Shown: piece by piece, positions 23,106-31,191 of the stretch
Layout of the letters: each line of letters opens with the position of its first letter
How positions within the stretch are numbered: position 1 is the first letter of the stretch
Source: Pseudomonadota bacterium
GTDB taxonomy: Bacteria > Myxococcota_A > Polyangia > Polyangiales > Polyangiaceae
NCBI GenBank assembly: GCA_023402175.1
Contig: JAEXCN010000322.1
Location: 1-35,748, forward strand
Direction: 5' to 3'
DNA length: 35,748 nt
Notes under the pieces: generated by a model
The model's input: the letters and a program-made list of their open reading frames with translations, nothing else
What the model was told of the DNA's origin: nothing
Databases searched by the model: none
Made by a program: the position numbers and the translations under genes

Positions 23106-24100
23106 CCCTCACCCGTCACAAGTCCCGACTCTCCGCCATCGTCGTCGTCGCGCTCGCGTGTATGGCGCAGACGGCGTACGCCGACGAACCGCCCGGTGTG
23201 CCGACTGAGCCCACGGCGCCGACGGCGACCGACGCCGACGGAATGCCGGCCGATCCAGCGATGACGCAGATGCGAGCGCATCACCGGCGCGGCATCGAGC
23301 TGTACGACGAAGGCGACTTCCGGCTCGCGTTGGTCGAATTCGAGCGCGCGTATGCGATCAGCGGCAACTACAAGATCCTCTTCAACATCGGTCAGGTCCA
23401 CTACGAGCTGAGGAGCTATGCGAAGGCGCGGCTCGCGTTCGAGCAGTACCTCGAGCGCGGAGGCGAACGCATCGATCCGGCACGCCGCGCGGACGTGGAG
23501 CGGGACCTCGCGACCCTGCGCACGCGCACGGCGACGCTCACCGTGCGCGCGAACGTCCCCGATGCCGAGATCGCGGTCGACGACAAACGGATCGGTCGTG
23601 CCCCGATCGAGGCTGCGATCGTCGACGCGGGCATCGCGCGGCTGAAAGCGACGAGGCCGGGCTACGACGTCGCAATCCGCGAAGTCACGCTCGCCGGCGG
23701 CGACGTCCAGACGGTGAACATCGACCTCCAGGCGACGAAGCGCGACGTCATCGTGACCCAAACGACCACCGGCTTGCCCGCGTCCGTCGTTGCTGGGTGG
23801 ATCATCACCGGCGTTCTCGCGGCCGGCACGGTCGGGACCGCGATCGCCGCAAACGCAGCGCACTCCGAATACGAGCAACAGCGCCACACACCGATCTCCG
23901 GCTCGCCTGCGGAAGCGCGAAGCGAGCTCGAGCGCCAGCGCGATCTCGTCGGCGGCCTCGCGGTGACGACCGACGTGCTCGCGATCGCGACGCTCGTGGC
24001 AGGTGGAGTCTCCCTGTACCTGACGCTGCGGGAGCCGAAGCGGGATGGACCTCGCGCGTCCGCTGCGCTCGGCGGTGCCCCGCTCCGGATCCGGTTCTGA
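23102..24100 (+). CDS. Exported TPR/PEGA-domain membrane protein
   Basis: This 332-residue protein has a signal peptide cleaved after TAYA (about residue 27). A TPR-like region follows (about 55-125: HHRRGIELYDEGDFRLALVE and NYKILFNIGQVHYELRSYA). Next comes a PEGA-type beta region (about 138-205: VPDAEIAVDDKRIGRAPIEA) and two hydrophobic segments (about 222-245 and 283-306). It is the counterpart of the protein at 3996-4931. It sits second in the LuxR-type operon: its ATG overlaps the LuxR stop by four bases and the next gene starts 2 bp after its stop. It may scaffold the envelope proteins encoded with it. Confidence 0.88.
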   Translation: MTLTRHKSRLSAIVVVALACMAQTAYADEPPGVPTEPTAPTATDADGMPADPAMTQMRAHHRRGIELYDEGDFRLALVEFERAYAISGNYKILFNIGQVHYELRSYAKARLAFEQYLERGGERIDPARRADVERDLATLRTRTATLTVRANVPDAEIAVDDKRIGRAPIEAAIVDAGIARLKATRPGYDVAIREVTLAGGDVQTVNIDLQATKRDVIVTQTTTGLPASVVAGWIITGVLAAGTVGTAIAANAAHSEYEQQRHTPISGSPAEARSELERQRDLVGGLAVTTDVLAIATLVAGGVSLYLTLREPKRDGPRASAALGGAPLRIRF

Positions 24101-24102
24101 TC

Positions 24103-25758
24103 ATGCGTGTCCTTCGGATCGCCGCTGCGCTCGTCTTCCTTTCGGGTATCGGATGCTCACTCCTGCTGAGCACGGCGGAGCCGATGCAGTGCAGGAGCCA
24201 GCGCGACTGCGCCGCCAACCCAGGGCTGCGCGATCGCGTCTGCGAGGAGGGGTTCTGCGTCGTGCCGCGGCTCGACCCCAGTCAGGTGAGCCCGCCGAGC
24301 GAGGGCTGCACCTCGACGGATCACTGCACGCAGATGAACGGAGGCAAGGCCTCGGTCTGCAGGATCGCCGGCGGAACGTGCACGCCGCTGCAGACCGCAT
24401 CGTGCGGGGACATCCGCGGAGACTGGAAGGATCCGCAGGCGATCTTCGTCGGGACGATCCTCCCGTTCCACCACAAGCAGCCGTCCGGACCGCCCGTCGC
24501 GGACCCGTATGCTTCCCGAGTCGGGCGCGCGATCGATCTCGGGCTCGAGGAGCTGAACGCGGCGCTGCCGAACGGACTTCCCATCGCCGGAAAACCGCGA
24601 GGGCACTTCGCGGTGTTGCATTGCGATTCGAGCTTGAACGACGCCGGTGCTCGAGAGGCGATGAAGCACCTCACCGAGGTCGTGGGCGCTCGAGCGGTCA
24701 TCGTCGGGAGCGATCAGGATCTGGCGGCCGTCCGCGCGCAGGCGCTCACGAGCAAGACGGCGGTCGTGTGCTCGGATTGCATCGGGCCGTTTGCTCCAGG
24801 CCCGTTCGCCTGGCGCATCGTGCCGCCGCTCGCTTACGAAGCACCGATGGCCGCATGGCGCGTGGGCGAGCTCGAAAAGCAAATCAAGGCGAGCTCCGCG
24901 CCGCCGGCAGTACTGAAGGTCGCGGTCCTCTCCGCGCCGGAGTCCGCAGCGACGGCGTTCGTGTCCGCGCTGCTCGAGAAGCTCGTCTTCAACGGGAAAC
25001 CCGCGCTCGAGAACGGCCCAGCATTCCTGGCGCGGACGACGGAGAACCCGCAGGAAGGATCTCCGGTGATCCCTCAGGTCCACGCCGCGGCGATCGTGAG
25101 CTTCGAGCCCGACGTGGTGGTCGTGGCGATGGGCGAGGACTTCCCGAAGCACTACCTGCCGCAAATCGAGGCGACGTGGACGTCGGCGAAACCGAAACCG
25201 CACTACGTCATGACCGCGCTGAGCTCCAACGCGTCGCCCTTCGCCAGCGTGATCGGATCGACCGACGATCTCCGGAGGCGCCTCAGCGGGACGCGCCCGG
25301 TGACCGATCCGGTGGTCGCGGACGCGATCCTCGCGTACGAGACCCGTTACTTCAACCGCTTCAACTACGAGCGCGCCGACGGCAATTTCAGCGGCTACGA
25401 CGCCTTCTACGCCACCGCATACGCGATCGCCGGCGCCGCGATCACGGATCCCGTCCTCGACGGTCCACACATCGACGCGGCGTTCGGGCGCCTGCGCAGC
25501 GGGCCGGCCATCGAGGTCGGTCTCACGAAAGTCGGCACGGCGCTGGAGCTGCTCGGGATTCCGGGGGCGTCCATCGACCTGCACGGGTTCGTGACGCCCC
25601 TCGACTGGGACGTCACCACGCGCGAGCTCGCGATGACGGAGACGGGACTGTACTGTTTCGAGCGCTCCGGTGACGGCGCGCTCGTCCTCCGGCTGAACGC
25701 CGGCCCTCGGATGAACCCGAGCACCGGGGTCGTCGAGGGGGTCTACGCGTGCAACTGA
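24103..25758 (+). CDS. Lipoprotein with periplasmic binding-protein domain
   Basis: This 551-residue protein has a signal peptide ending in GIGC (C18). A Cys-rich segment (about 28-110) contains pairs such as CRSQRDC, CEEGFC, CTSTDHC and CRIAGGTC, resembling disulphide-knotted spacers of myxobacterial surface proteins. Residues from about 115 to 480 resemble a type 1 periplasmic binding fold of the branched-chain amino acid (LivJ-type) receptor family, with AIDLGLEELNAALPNGLPIA, VVGARAVIVGSDQDLAAVRA, KVAVLSAPESAATAFV and FSGYDAFYATAYAIAGA. No transporter genes are adjacent, so it more likely senses than imports. Its 3' end overlaps the protease gene by 10 bp. Confidence 0.82.
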   Translation: MRVLRIAAALVFLSGIGCSLLLSTAEPMQCRSQRDCAANPGLRDRVCEEGFCVVPRLDPSQVSPPSEGCTSTDHCTQMNGGKASVCRIAGGTCTPLQTASCGDIRGDWKDPQAIFVGTILPFHHKQPSGPPVADPYASRVGRAIDLGLEELNAALPNGLPIAGKPRGHFAVLHCDSSLNDAGAREAMKHLTEVVGARAVIVGSDQDLAAVRAQALTSKTAVVCSDCIGPFAPGPFAWRIVPPLAYEAPMAAWRVGELEKQIKASSAPPAVLKVAVLSAPESAATAFVSALLEKLVFNGKPALENGPAFLARTTENPQEGSPVIPQVHAAAIVSFEPDVVVVAMGEDFPKHYLPQIEATWTSAKPKPHYVMTALSSNASPFASVIGSTDDLRRRLSGTRPVTDPVVADAILAYETRYFNRFNYERADGNFSGYDAFYATAYAIAGAAITDPVLDGPHIDAAFGRLRSGPAIEVGLTKVGTALELLGIPGASIDLHGFVTPLDWDVTTRELAMTETGLYCFERSGDGALVLRLNAGPRMNPSTGVVEGVYACN

Positions 25759-26894
25759 AGCGCACCGTGCGCTATCGGCGCGCGCTCTTCCTCGCGATCA
25801 CGCTCGCCACGGGCCGCGCGCACGCGGTCGAGAGCGGCTCCGTCGACACGGCGACGACGCACGCGGTGGCCATCGCGACCGGTGGGCCGTTGCAGCCCGA
25901 GCTCCACTGCTCGGGGACGCTCATCGCGCCGAACGTCGTCCTGACGGTGCGCCACTGTCTGACGCAGCTCGCCACCGAGGTGCCGAGCTGCGACCAGTCC
26001 TTCGCGGATCCGAAGGCAGCACCGACGGAGTTCTGGGTGAGCGCCAAACCGTTCGCGGAGCCTTCGGCGTCTTGGAAGCAAGTCGCCTCGTGGACGCTTC
26101 CCTCGCAGCGGAGCGTCTGCGGAAACGACATCGTGCTGCTCACGCTCGGCTCGCCGTTCACGGAAGCCGAGGCGGTCCCCGCGCGCCCGGCGTTGTCTCA
26201 GTCGGAGGTCGGAAGCGCGCTTCTCGCGCGCGTTTTCGGTGTCGCCGGCTACGGCGCCACGTCCTCCACGGGCTCCGGCGCCGGCGCGCGCCGGAGCCGC
26301 TTCGACATCCCGGTGCAGTGCGTCCCCGGCGACCTCGGATTCTCGTGCGGCAGCGCGCTCGAGTACACCGACGTCCGCGAGTTCACCGGCGGCGCCGGCA
26401 CGTGCACGGGAGACTCGGGTGCGGGCGCGCTCGCCGCATCCGATCGCGGGCTAGTGTTCGGCGTCCTCTCGCGCGGTGACGTCAAGAAGGAGACGTGCGC
26501 GGAAGGCGTGTACGAGCGCACGGACGTCTGGAGCTGGCTCATCGCGAAGACGGTGCTGGAGGCGACGCCCTCCGGCACGGCCCCACCGTCGTGGGCGCGC
26601 GAGGCCTTCCCCGATGCACCTCGAGCTGGCGAACGGTGTCGCGGCACAGGGGCATGCGGCGACGACGCTGAATGCGTCTCCTTCGACGGGCGGCGCTCGT
26701 TCGTCTGCGCCACGCGATGTTCGGCTGGATGCCCGGCCGGCACGCGCTGCGAGAGCGACGTCTGCGCTCCCGTCACGGCGGACGCGGCGGCGCCTGCAAG
26801 CGACGGCTGCTCGACGACGCAGCATCGGCCGACGTCCGTGCTGGTCTGGGCCGTCGCGGCGCTCGCGTTCGTCGTCGCAAGACGGCGCCGGTGA
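25749..26894 (+). CDS. Secreted trypsin-like serine protease with MYXO-CTERM-like tail
   Basis: This 381-residue protein starts at a GTG inside the end of the previous gene. The signal peptide probably ends at AHA (26). The S1 catalytic triad is H69 (LTVRHC in place of the usual TAAHC), D127 (GNDIVLL) and S223 (GDSGAG). A Cys-rich segment (about 290-345) precedes DGCS, a hydrophobic helix (VLVWAVAALAFVVA) and terminal RRRR, which is the MYXO-CTERM pattern for surface anchoring or sorting. Cysteines in the protease domain suggest disulphides. It is the last gene of the LuxR-type operon and converges with the kinase gene with a 3-bp gap. Confidence 0.92.
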   Translation: MQLKRTVRYRRALFLAITLATGRAHAVESGSVDTATTHAVAIATGGPLQPELHCSGTLIAPNVVLTVRHCLTQLATEVPSCDQSFADPKAAPTEFWVSAKPFAEPSASWKQVASWTLPSQRSVCGNDIVLLTLGSPFTEAEAVPARPALSQSEVGSALLARVFGVAGYGATSSTGSGAGARRSRFDIPVQCVPGDLGFSCGSALEYTDVREFTGGAGTCTGDSGAGALAASDRGLVFGVLSRGDVKKETCAEGVYERTDVWSWLIAKTVLEATPSGTAPPSWAREAFPDAPRAGERCRGTGACGDDAECVSFDGRRSFVCATRCSAGCPAGTRCESDVCAPVTADAAAPASDGCSTTQHRPTSVLVWAVAALAFVVARRRR

Positions 26895-26897
26895 GCG

Positions 26898-28337
26898 TCA
26901 CGGATCGTCGCGATCGATCGGGCGCTTCTTGCGATCCTGCGGCGTCCTCGGGGATCCCTCGGCAGGCGCGCTGGACGCCGCGGGAGGTTCGCCGGCGAGT
27001 ACGGGCTGGGGCTCTGCCGGATCCGAGGCGCGGCGGTGGACCGCCGGGCGCGGGCTGGTCGGACTCGCGACCGGCGCGACGGACACGGGCATGAGCGGTG
27101 CCCCTGCGTCCGCCTCGGCGCCTGGACCGGATGCGGGCGCCGTCGCGATCGGCTCGGGCGTCGAGCTCGCCTTCTCGAGCAGCGCTGCGCTGGGCGCGGC
27201 CGCTTCGGGCGCGACCGCAACGGACGAAGACGACGAGCTGCGGAGCGCGATGACGACAACGAGCGCTGCGCCTGCGCCGGCCGCGGCGAGGAGCGCCCAG
27301 CGACGTGTGCCGCCGTCCGACGGCGGGCGCTCGCGCTCCACGGAGGTGTGGAGCGGCGAAAACGTGCCCTGGAGGGCGGCGCCAGGACCAGCTTCCGCGG
27401 ACAACGTCGCGTCGAACGCGATCTGCTCGCCCGACCTGACCGTCTGCGCTCGCCGCGCGAGCCTCTTCGCGAGCGGGGCGACGTCGCTCGGAGCGAACGG
27501 CGCGAGGTCCCTGGCGAGGTCGACGACGCTCGCATACCGCTGGTCCACCTTCTTCGCGAGGCATCGCGTGACGACGTCCTGCAGCGCACGCGGGACCTCC
27601 GGCCGGACCTCCGCGAGCGGCGTCGGCTCCTTCTCGCGGACCTGGACCGCGAGCTCGATCATCGAATCAGCGCGGAACGGCGGGCTCCCGGCGAGCAGCT
27701 CGTACAACACGATGCCGAGGCTCCACACGTCCGAGCGAACATCGACGTCGCGCGCCGACTCGATCTGCTCGGGCGACATGTAGATCGGTGACCCCATCAT
27801 CGCGTCGGGGTTCGTGAGCGTGTCCGCCTGTGGCAGCTTCGAGATCCCGAAGTCGAGAACCTTCGCGCAGGTCGATCCGTCGGGCCGCGTCGCGAGGAGC
27901 ACGTTCGCGGGCTTGAGATCGCGATGGACGATGCCGCTGTCGTGCGCGTCTGCGAGCGCTGCGCACGCCTCGATGATCCAGCCGGCAACGAGATCGATCG
28001 GCTGCGGGCCTTCTCGCTTCAGCTTCGCGGCGAGATCGATGCCATCGAGGTACTCCATCACGATGTAGGGCTCGCCCGTCTCGAGCCGCCCGAAATCGAA
28101 GACGCGGCAGACGTGCTCGCCCTTCACTTTCACGGCCGCCCGCGCCTCACGGAGGAAGCGCTCCACCGCGCGATCGGAGGGCGCCCCGAGGAGGAACTTG
28201 ATCGCGACGCGTTCGTCGAGATCGAGATGACGTGCAGCCACGACGATCCCCATCCCGCCCTGACCGAGGACGCGTTCGATACGGTACTTCCCGCCGAGCG
28301 TCTCGCCCGGGAGCAGCGGAGCCACGGCGGCCGTCAC
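26898..28337 (-). CDS. Transmembrane Ser/Thr protein kinase (Hanks type)
   Basis: The protein has 479 residues from the GTG at 28337. The kinase domain (about 17-285) has GQGGMGIVVAA, K47 (AIKFLL), the catalytic loop HRDLKPAN (H138, D140), DFG (162-164) and SPIYMSPEQ. A linker leads to one TM helix (about 345-370) and a Pro/Ala/Ser-rich outer tail of about 110 residues with no defined fold. It is closely similar in plan to the kinase at 4928-6346. The start is supported by a GAGG about 10 nt upstream; the open frame upstream of it is shadow. It is the third gene of a minus-strand unit with two lipoproteins, 16 bp after the second. Confidence 0.94.
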   Translation of the reverse strand: MTAAVAPLLPGETLGGKYRIERVLGQGGMGIVVAARHLDLDERVAIKFLLGAPSDRAVERFLREARAAVKVKGEHVCRVFDFGRLETGEPYIVMEYLDGIDLAAKLKREGPQPIDLVAGWIIEACAALADAHDSGIVHRDLKPANVLLATRPDGSTCAKVLDFGISKLPQADTLTNPDAMMGSPIYMSPEQIESARDVDVRSDVWSLGIVLYELLAGSPPFRADSMIELAVQVREKEPTPLAEVRPEVPRALQDVVTRCLAKKVDQRYASVVDLARDLAPFAPSDVAPLAKRLARRAQTVRSGEQIAFDATLSAEAGPGAALQGTFSPLHTSVERERPPSDGGTRRWALLAAAGAGAALVVVIALRSSSSSSVAVAPEAAAPSAALLEKASSTPEPIATAPASGPGAEADAGAPLMPVSVAPVASPTSPRPAVHRRASDPAEPQPVLAGEPPAASSAPAEGSPRTPQDRKKRPIDRDDP

Positions 28338-28353
28338 GCGCGATGCCTCGGGG

Positions 28354-28812
28354 TCACTTGTTCGTGCAGTAGAGGATGCAGCCGTCCTCAGGCTGGTTCG
28401 TGTACGTGCATGCCTCAAACGAATCCCAGAGTGCCCGCGCCGCAGGATAGGTCGCGTGACAGCCCTCGAGGCAGCCGCCTGCGTCCGCCTCGAGGAGCAG
28501 GCAGTCGTAGGCACACTGCATCAGAGCCTTGCACGTCTCGTTCGCCTGACAGGCAGTGACCTCGTTGCAACACTTGGCAGCGACACAGGCGTTGCAGTCC
28601 GGCGATCCGAACGAGCGGGGAAGCGCGCACGAGGGCGCCGCGTCGGCGTCCGAACCTGCATCCATCGGCTCCGATGAGTCGGCGTCCGCCGCATCCGCCG
28701 TCGATGGATCGGTCGGAGGCGAATTCGTCGAGCCACTCGTGCAGGCGATGCTCAGCGTTGCCACCGCCACGCAGACGGAAACGACGGACCTCGCAGCGCG
28801 CTTGCCGCTCAT
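28354..28812 (-). CDS. Small Cys-rich lipoprotein
   Basis: This 152-residue protein has a signal peptide ending in SIAC (C24) and an acidic Ala/Asp/Ser/Pro linker (about 28-62). A compact domain follows with about ten cysteines (CNACVAAKCCNEVTAC, then CKALMQCAYDC, CLEGC and a final CILYC), a pattern I associate with disulphide-rich myxobacterial lipoproteins of unknown function. The ATG overlaps the stop of the upstream lipoprotein gene by one base (TAATG). It precedes a transmembrane kinase gene, so it could be an extracytoplasmic ligand-binding partner, which is inference only. Confidence 0.82.
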   Translation of the reverse strand: MSGKRAARSVVSVCVAVATLSIACTSGSTNSPPTDPSTADAADADSSEPMDAGSDADAAPSCALPRSFGSPDCNACVAAKCCNEVTACQANETCKALMQCAYDCLLLEADAGGCLEGCHATYPAARALWDSFEACTYTNQPEDGCILYCTNK

Positions 28813-29474
28813 TACGAGCTCGTGCACGTGCAGCTGTTGTTCCAGGGGGTGCAGCGATTCACGGGGTACAGCGGCGGGCAGACGTAGACGTTGATCGCCG
28901 TGAAGCCGTGCGGGATTCCGTGGCTCGTGTCCATGCATCCGGCAAAACACTTGTAGATGCCGCTACCCTTCGGGTCCTCGGCGATGTACCGGGTGAGGCC
29001 CTCGGGGGTCGTACCCTCACAACTATAACCTTGTCCCGGCGACGCCTCGAAGACGAGACCGCTGCTGCTCTGAAAATCGCCCGCGACGGCGGTCCAGTTG
29101 CCGGTCGCGGTGGAGCTGGTCGAAGGGCTCGCCGTTGCCTGGAGGTCGCCCGTCGCGACGGTGAACGCCGCCCCGGACAGGCGCCCGCCTCCCGTTTTGA
29201 CGCCTCCCGAGCTCGAAGAGATCGGGCTCACCTCGAGGTCGTTGATCATGCTGCCCGCAAACAGGACACGGGTTGGGCCCCCGCTCGGCGCGACGCACGT
29301 GGAGGTGGTCGAAGGAGGCGGAGGCGGGCACCCGCCCTTCGGACACGCCTTCGTCTGCAGCTGGCTGGCCTCGACGTCGACGCCGACCTCCTCGTCCGTC
29401 GAGGACGCGGCGCTGCAGGCGAGGAGAGCGGAGGCGGAGGCTAGAGAAACGAGAGCGAGCTTGAGAGAGGTCAT
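28812..29474 (-). CDS. Putative lipoprotein of unknown function
   Basis: This 220-residue protein has a signal peptide with lipobox LLAC (C20). The mature protein is Ser/Thr/Gly-rich and mostly beta (residues about 65-150: VLFAGSMINDLEVSPISS and FTVATGDLQATASPSTS), ending in a Cys-containing part (YSCEGTTPEGLTRYI, KCFAGCMDTSHG, CTPWNNSCTC). No family is recognised. An AAAGGA sequence about 10 nt upstream supports the ATG at 29474. It is the first gene of the unit leading to the Ser/Thr kinase. Confidence 0.78.
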   Translation of the reverse strand: MTSLKLALVSLASASALLACSAASSTDEEVGVDVEASQLQTKACPKGGCPPPPPSTTSTCVAPSGGPTRVLFAGSMINDLEVSPISSSSGGVKTGGGRLSGAAFTVATGDLQATASPSTSSTATGNWTAVAGDFQSSSGLVFEASPGQGYSCEGTTPEGLTRYIAEDPKGSGIYKCFAGCMDTSHGIPHGFTAINVYVCPPLYPVNRCTPWNNSCTCTSS

Positions 29475-29580
29475 CGGCTTGGGTCCTTTGTGGAGAGGGG
29501 CGCTTTGGGCAGCGCCAGGCTCTGAGCAAGGGGCAGGCCGAGGGGCTACTGCGGAATGCTTCGACTTTCCCCCCGCCGAC

Positions 29581-29615
29581 GTGCGCGCGCGCAGACAACC
29601 AGAGCGCGCGCGCAC
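29581..29615. terminator. 12-bp alternating-CG hairpin
   Basis: GTGCGCGCGCGC (29581-29592) and GCGCGCGCGCAC (29604-29615) are perfect 12-bp arms around an 11-nt loop. On the minus strand the hairpin lies about 126 nt after the stop of the regulator gene at 29741 and before the lipoprotein gene at 29474. A terminator or insulator role is possible; no T tract follows. A 14-bp perfect palindrome (29678-29691) lies nearby. Confidence 0.5.
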
Positions 29616-29740
29616 CCCCTTCGTAACCCAAGCCCACGCTGCCGCCAAGTCAGCCGTTCTGGTGAGAGCTACCGGGATCCGCGCGCGCGGACCATCATCG
29701 AAAGTTAGTGAAAACACGGGATGCGGCCGGGCCGCGGGCA

Positions 29741-31156
29741 TCAGTCCGGGATGTTCATCTTCTTCATCAGCCGATGCAGGGCGTGCCGGCTCGGCAGGCC
29801 AAGGTCACGCCACGCTTTGTCTTTCACGCCGCCGTGCCGCGAGAGCGCCTGGCGGATGTCGTCGGCGGAGAGCTCGCGGCGCTCCCGCGTCGGGATCTTG
29901 ATCAGGCGCCGCACGTCCTCGGTCAGGGTCAGCTCGCCGCCACGGCTGGAAGACGCAGCGCGGAGCAAGATCCCTTCGAGCTCTCTCGTGTGGGTCGACC
30001 AGGCGTGCTGGACGAGCGCGCTCGCGAGCTCCGAGCTGATACGCGGCTCGCCTTTCTTGCCGTCCCAGTCCTCGAAGAACGTCTCGCCGAACTGGGGATC
30101 GCGCGCTGCCGTCCGCAAGAGGAGGTGGCGCGCGAGGAGCGTCACGTCTTCGCGCCGCTCGTCGAGGCTGGGGACGTGCACCCTGAGCGCGAGGCGTGCG
30201 CCGAGATCTTCCTTCAGCTCGTCGGCGCTGCGGTTCGTCGCAGCGATGAGGCGGATGTCCGCGACGCGACGCTTGCTCTCGCCGAGCCGCTGGTACTCGC
30301 CGCCGTCGAGGACGCGTAGCAGGTGCGCCTGGAGCTCGGTGGGCAGCTCGCCGATCTCGTCGAGGAAGAGGGTCCCGCCGTCCGCTTGGCCGATGAGCCC
30401 GGGCCGCTCGGGCATGCCCACGTTCGGATAGTTCTGCAGGTTGCCGAAGAGCTCGGCGTCGATCAGACCGCTCGGGAACGTCGCCGCGTTTCGAGAGACG
30501 ATCTCCTTGCGCGCCCGGGACGAGATCCGGTGGATCGCTTGGGCGACGAGCTCCTTCCCTGTACCGCTCGCGCCGGTCACGAGCACGTGGGCGTTGCGCT
30601 TGCCGAAGAAGGCGATCTGCCCGCGGAGCGCCCAGGCCGCCGCGCTCTCGCCGACGATCCCCTGACCATCTGCATGCCCGAAGACCTTCGGAGCGAGGTC
30701 CGCACCGCCGTCGGGGAGGATGGTGGGGCGACGAACGCAGAGGAGACCGTAGAGACCTTCGATCTCGACGAGCTCGCCCTCGCGCACGGTGGCGACGCGC
30801 ATCGAAGCCTCGCCGACGCGGAGCGCCCGCTTTCCCACGCTCTCGATGTTGATCGCGTCGTCTTCGACTTCGAAGCGGAGCTGCTTGCGCGAGAGGAATG
30901 GCTCTTCGACGTCTTCGGCCGGGTGATTCTTCCCGGGACGCTGGCGGAAGAGCCCCACGCGCTCGTGGTCCTGGTCCTCGAGCGGCCCACGTCCGAAGAA
31001 GGCGCCCGTGCGGGGCAAAAGGACCTCACCGAGCCGCCCTGCGTCGCGGGGCGCCCAGACGACGACGAGCGTGAGGGATTCGCCCTTCGCGTCGTCGTTC
31101 GCCCTACGCAAGGGTTTGTCGCCCTCGAGCGTCGTCTTGCCCTGCCACCCGGCCAT
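29741..31156 (-). CDS. FHA-AAA+ enhancer-binding-like regulator lacking GAFTGA
   Basis: This 471-residue protein has an FHA-like N-terminal domain (about 28-145: LPRTGAFFGRGPLEDQDHE, then FLSRKQLRFEV). An AAA+ domain follows (about 165-390) with Walker A GASGTGKE (195-202) and Walker B LFLDEIGE (D266, E267). A Fis-type helix-turn-helix lies at the C-terminus (about 430-470: SADDIRQALSRHGG, then RDLGLPSRHALHRLMKK). The architecture is that of sigma-54 activators, but the loop after ELFG that normally reads GAFTGA is replaced by NLQNYPNVGMPERPGLIGQA (239-258). It may therefore not remodel sigma-54 holoenzyme in the usual way. It is 35 bp downstream of the lipid-transfer-like gene on the same strand. 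Confidence 0.9.
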   Translation of the reverse strand: MAGWQGKTTLEGDKPLRRANDDAKGESLTLVVVWAPRDAGRLGEVLLPRTGAFFGRGPLEDQDHERVGLFRQRPGKNHPAEDVEEPFLSRKQLRFEVEDDAINIESVGKRALRVGEASMRVATVREGELVEIEGLYGLLCVRRPTILPDGGADLAPKVFGHADGQGIVGESAAAWALRGQIAFFGKRNAHVLVTGASGTGKELVAQAIHRISSRARKEIVSRNAATFPSGLIDAELFGNLQNYPNVGMPERPGLIGQADGGTLFLDEIGELPTELQAHLLRVLDGGEYQRLGESKRRVADIRLIAATNRSADELKEDLGARLALRVHVPSLDERREDVTLLARHLLLRTAARDPQFGETFFEDWDGKKGEPRISSELASALVQHAWSTHTRELEGILLRAASSSRGGELTLTEDVRRLIKIPTRERRELSADDIRQALSRHGGVKDKAWRDLGLPSRHALHRLMKKMNIPD

Positions 31157-31191
31157 TGCGGGCAGGGTACCGCGATTCGGCCTCCCGCGAC

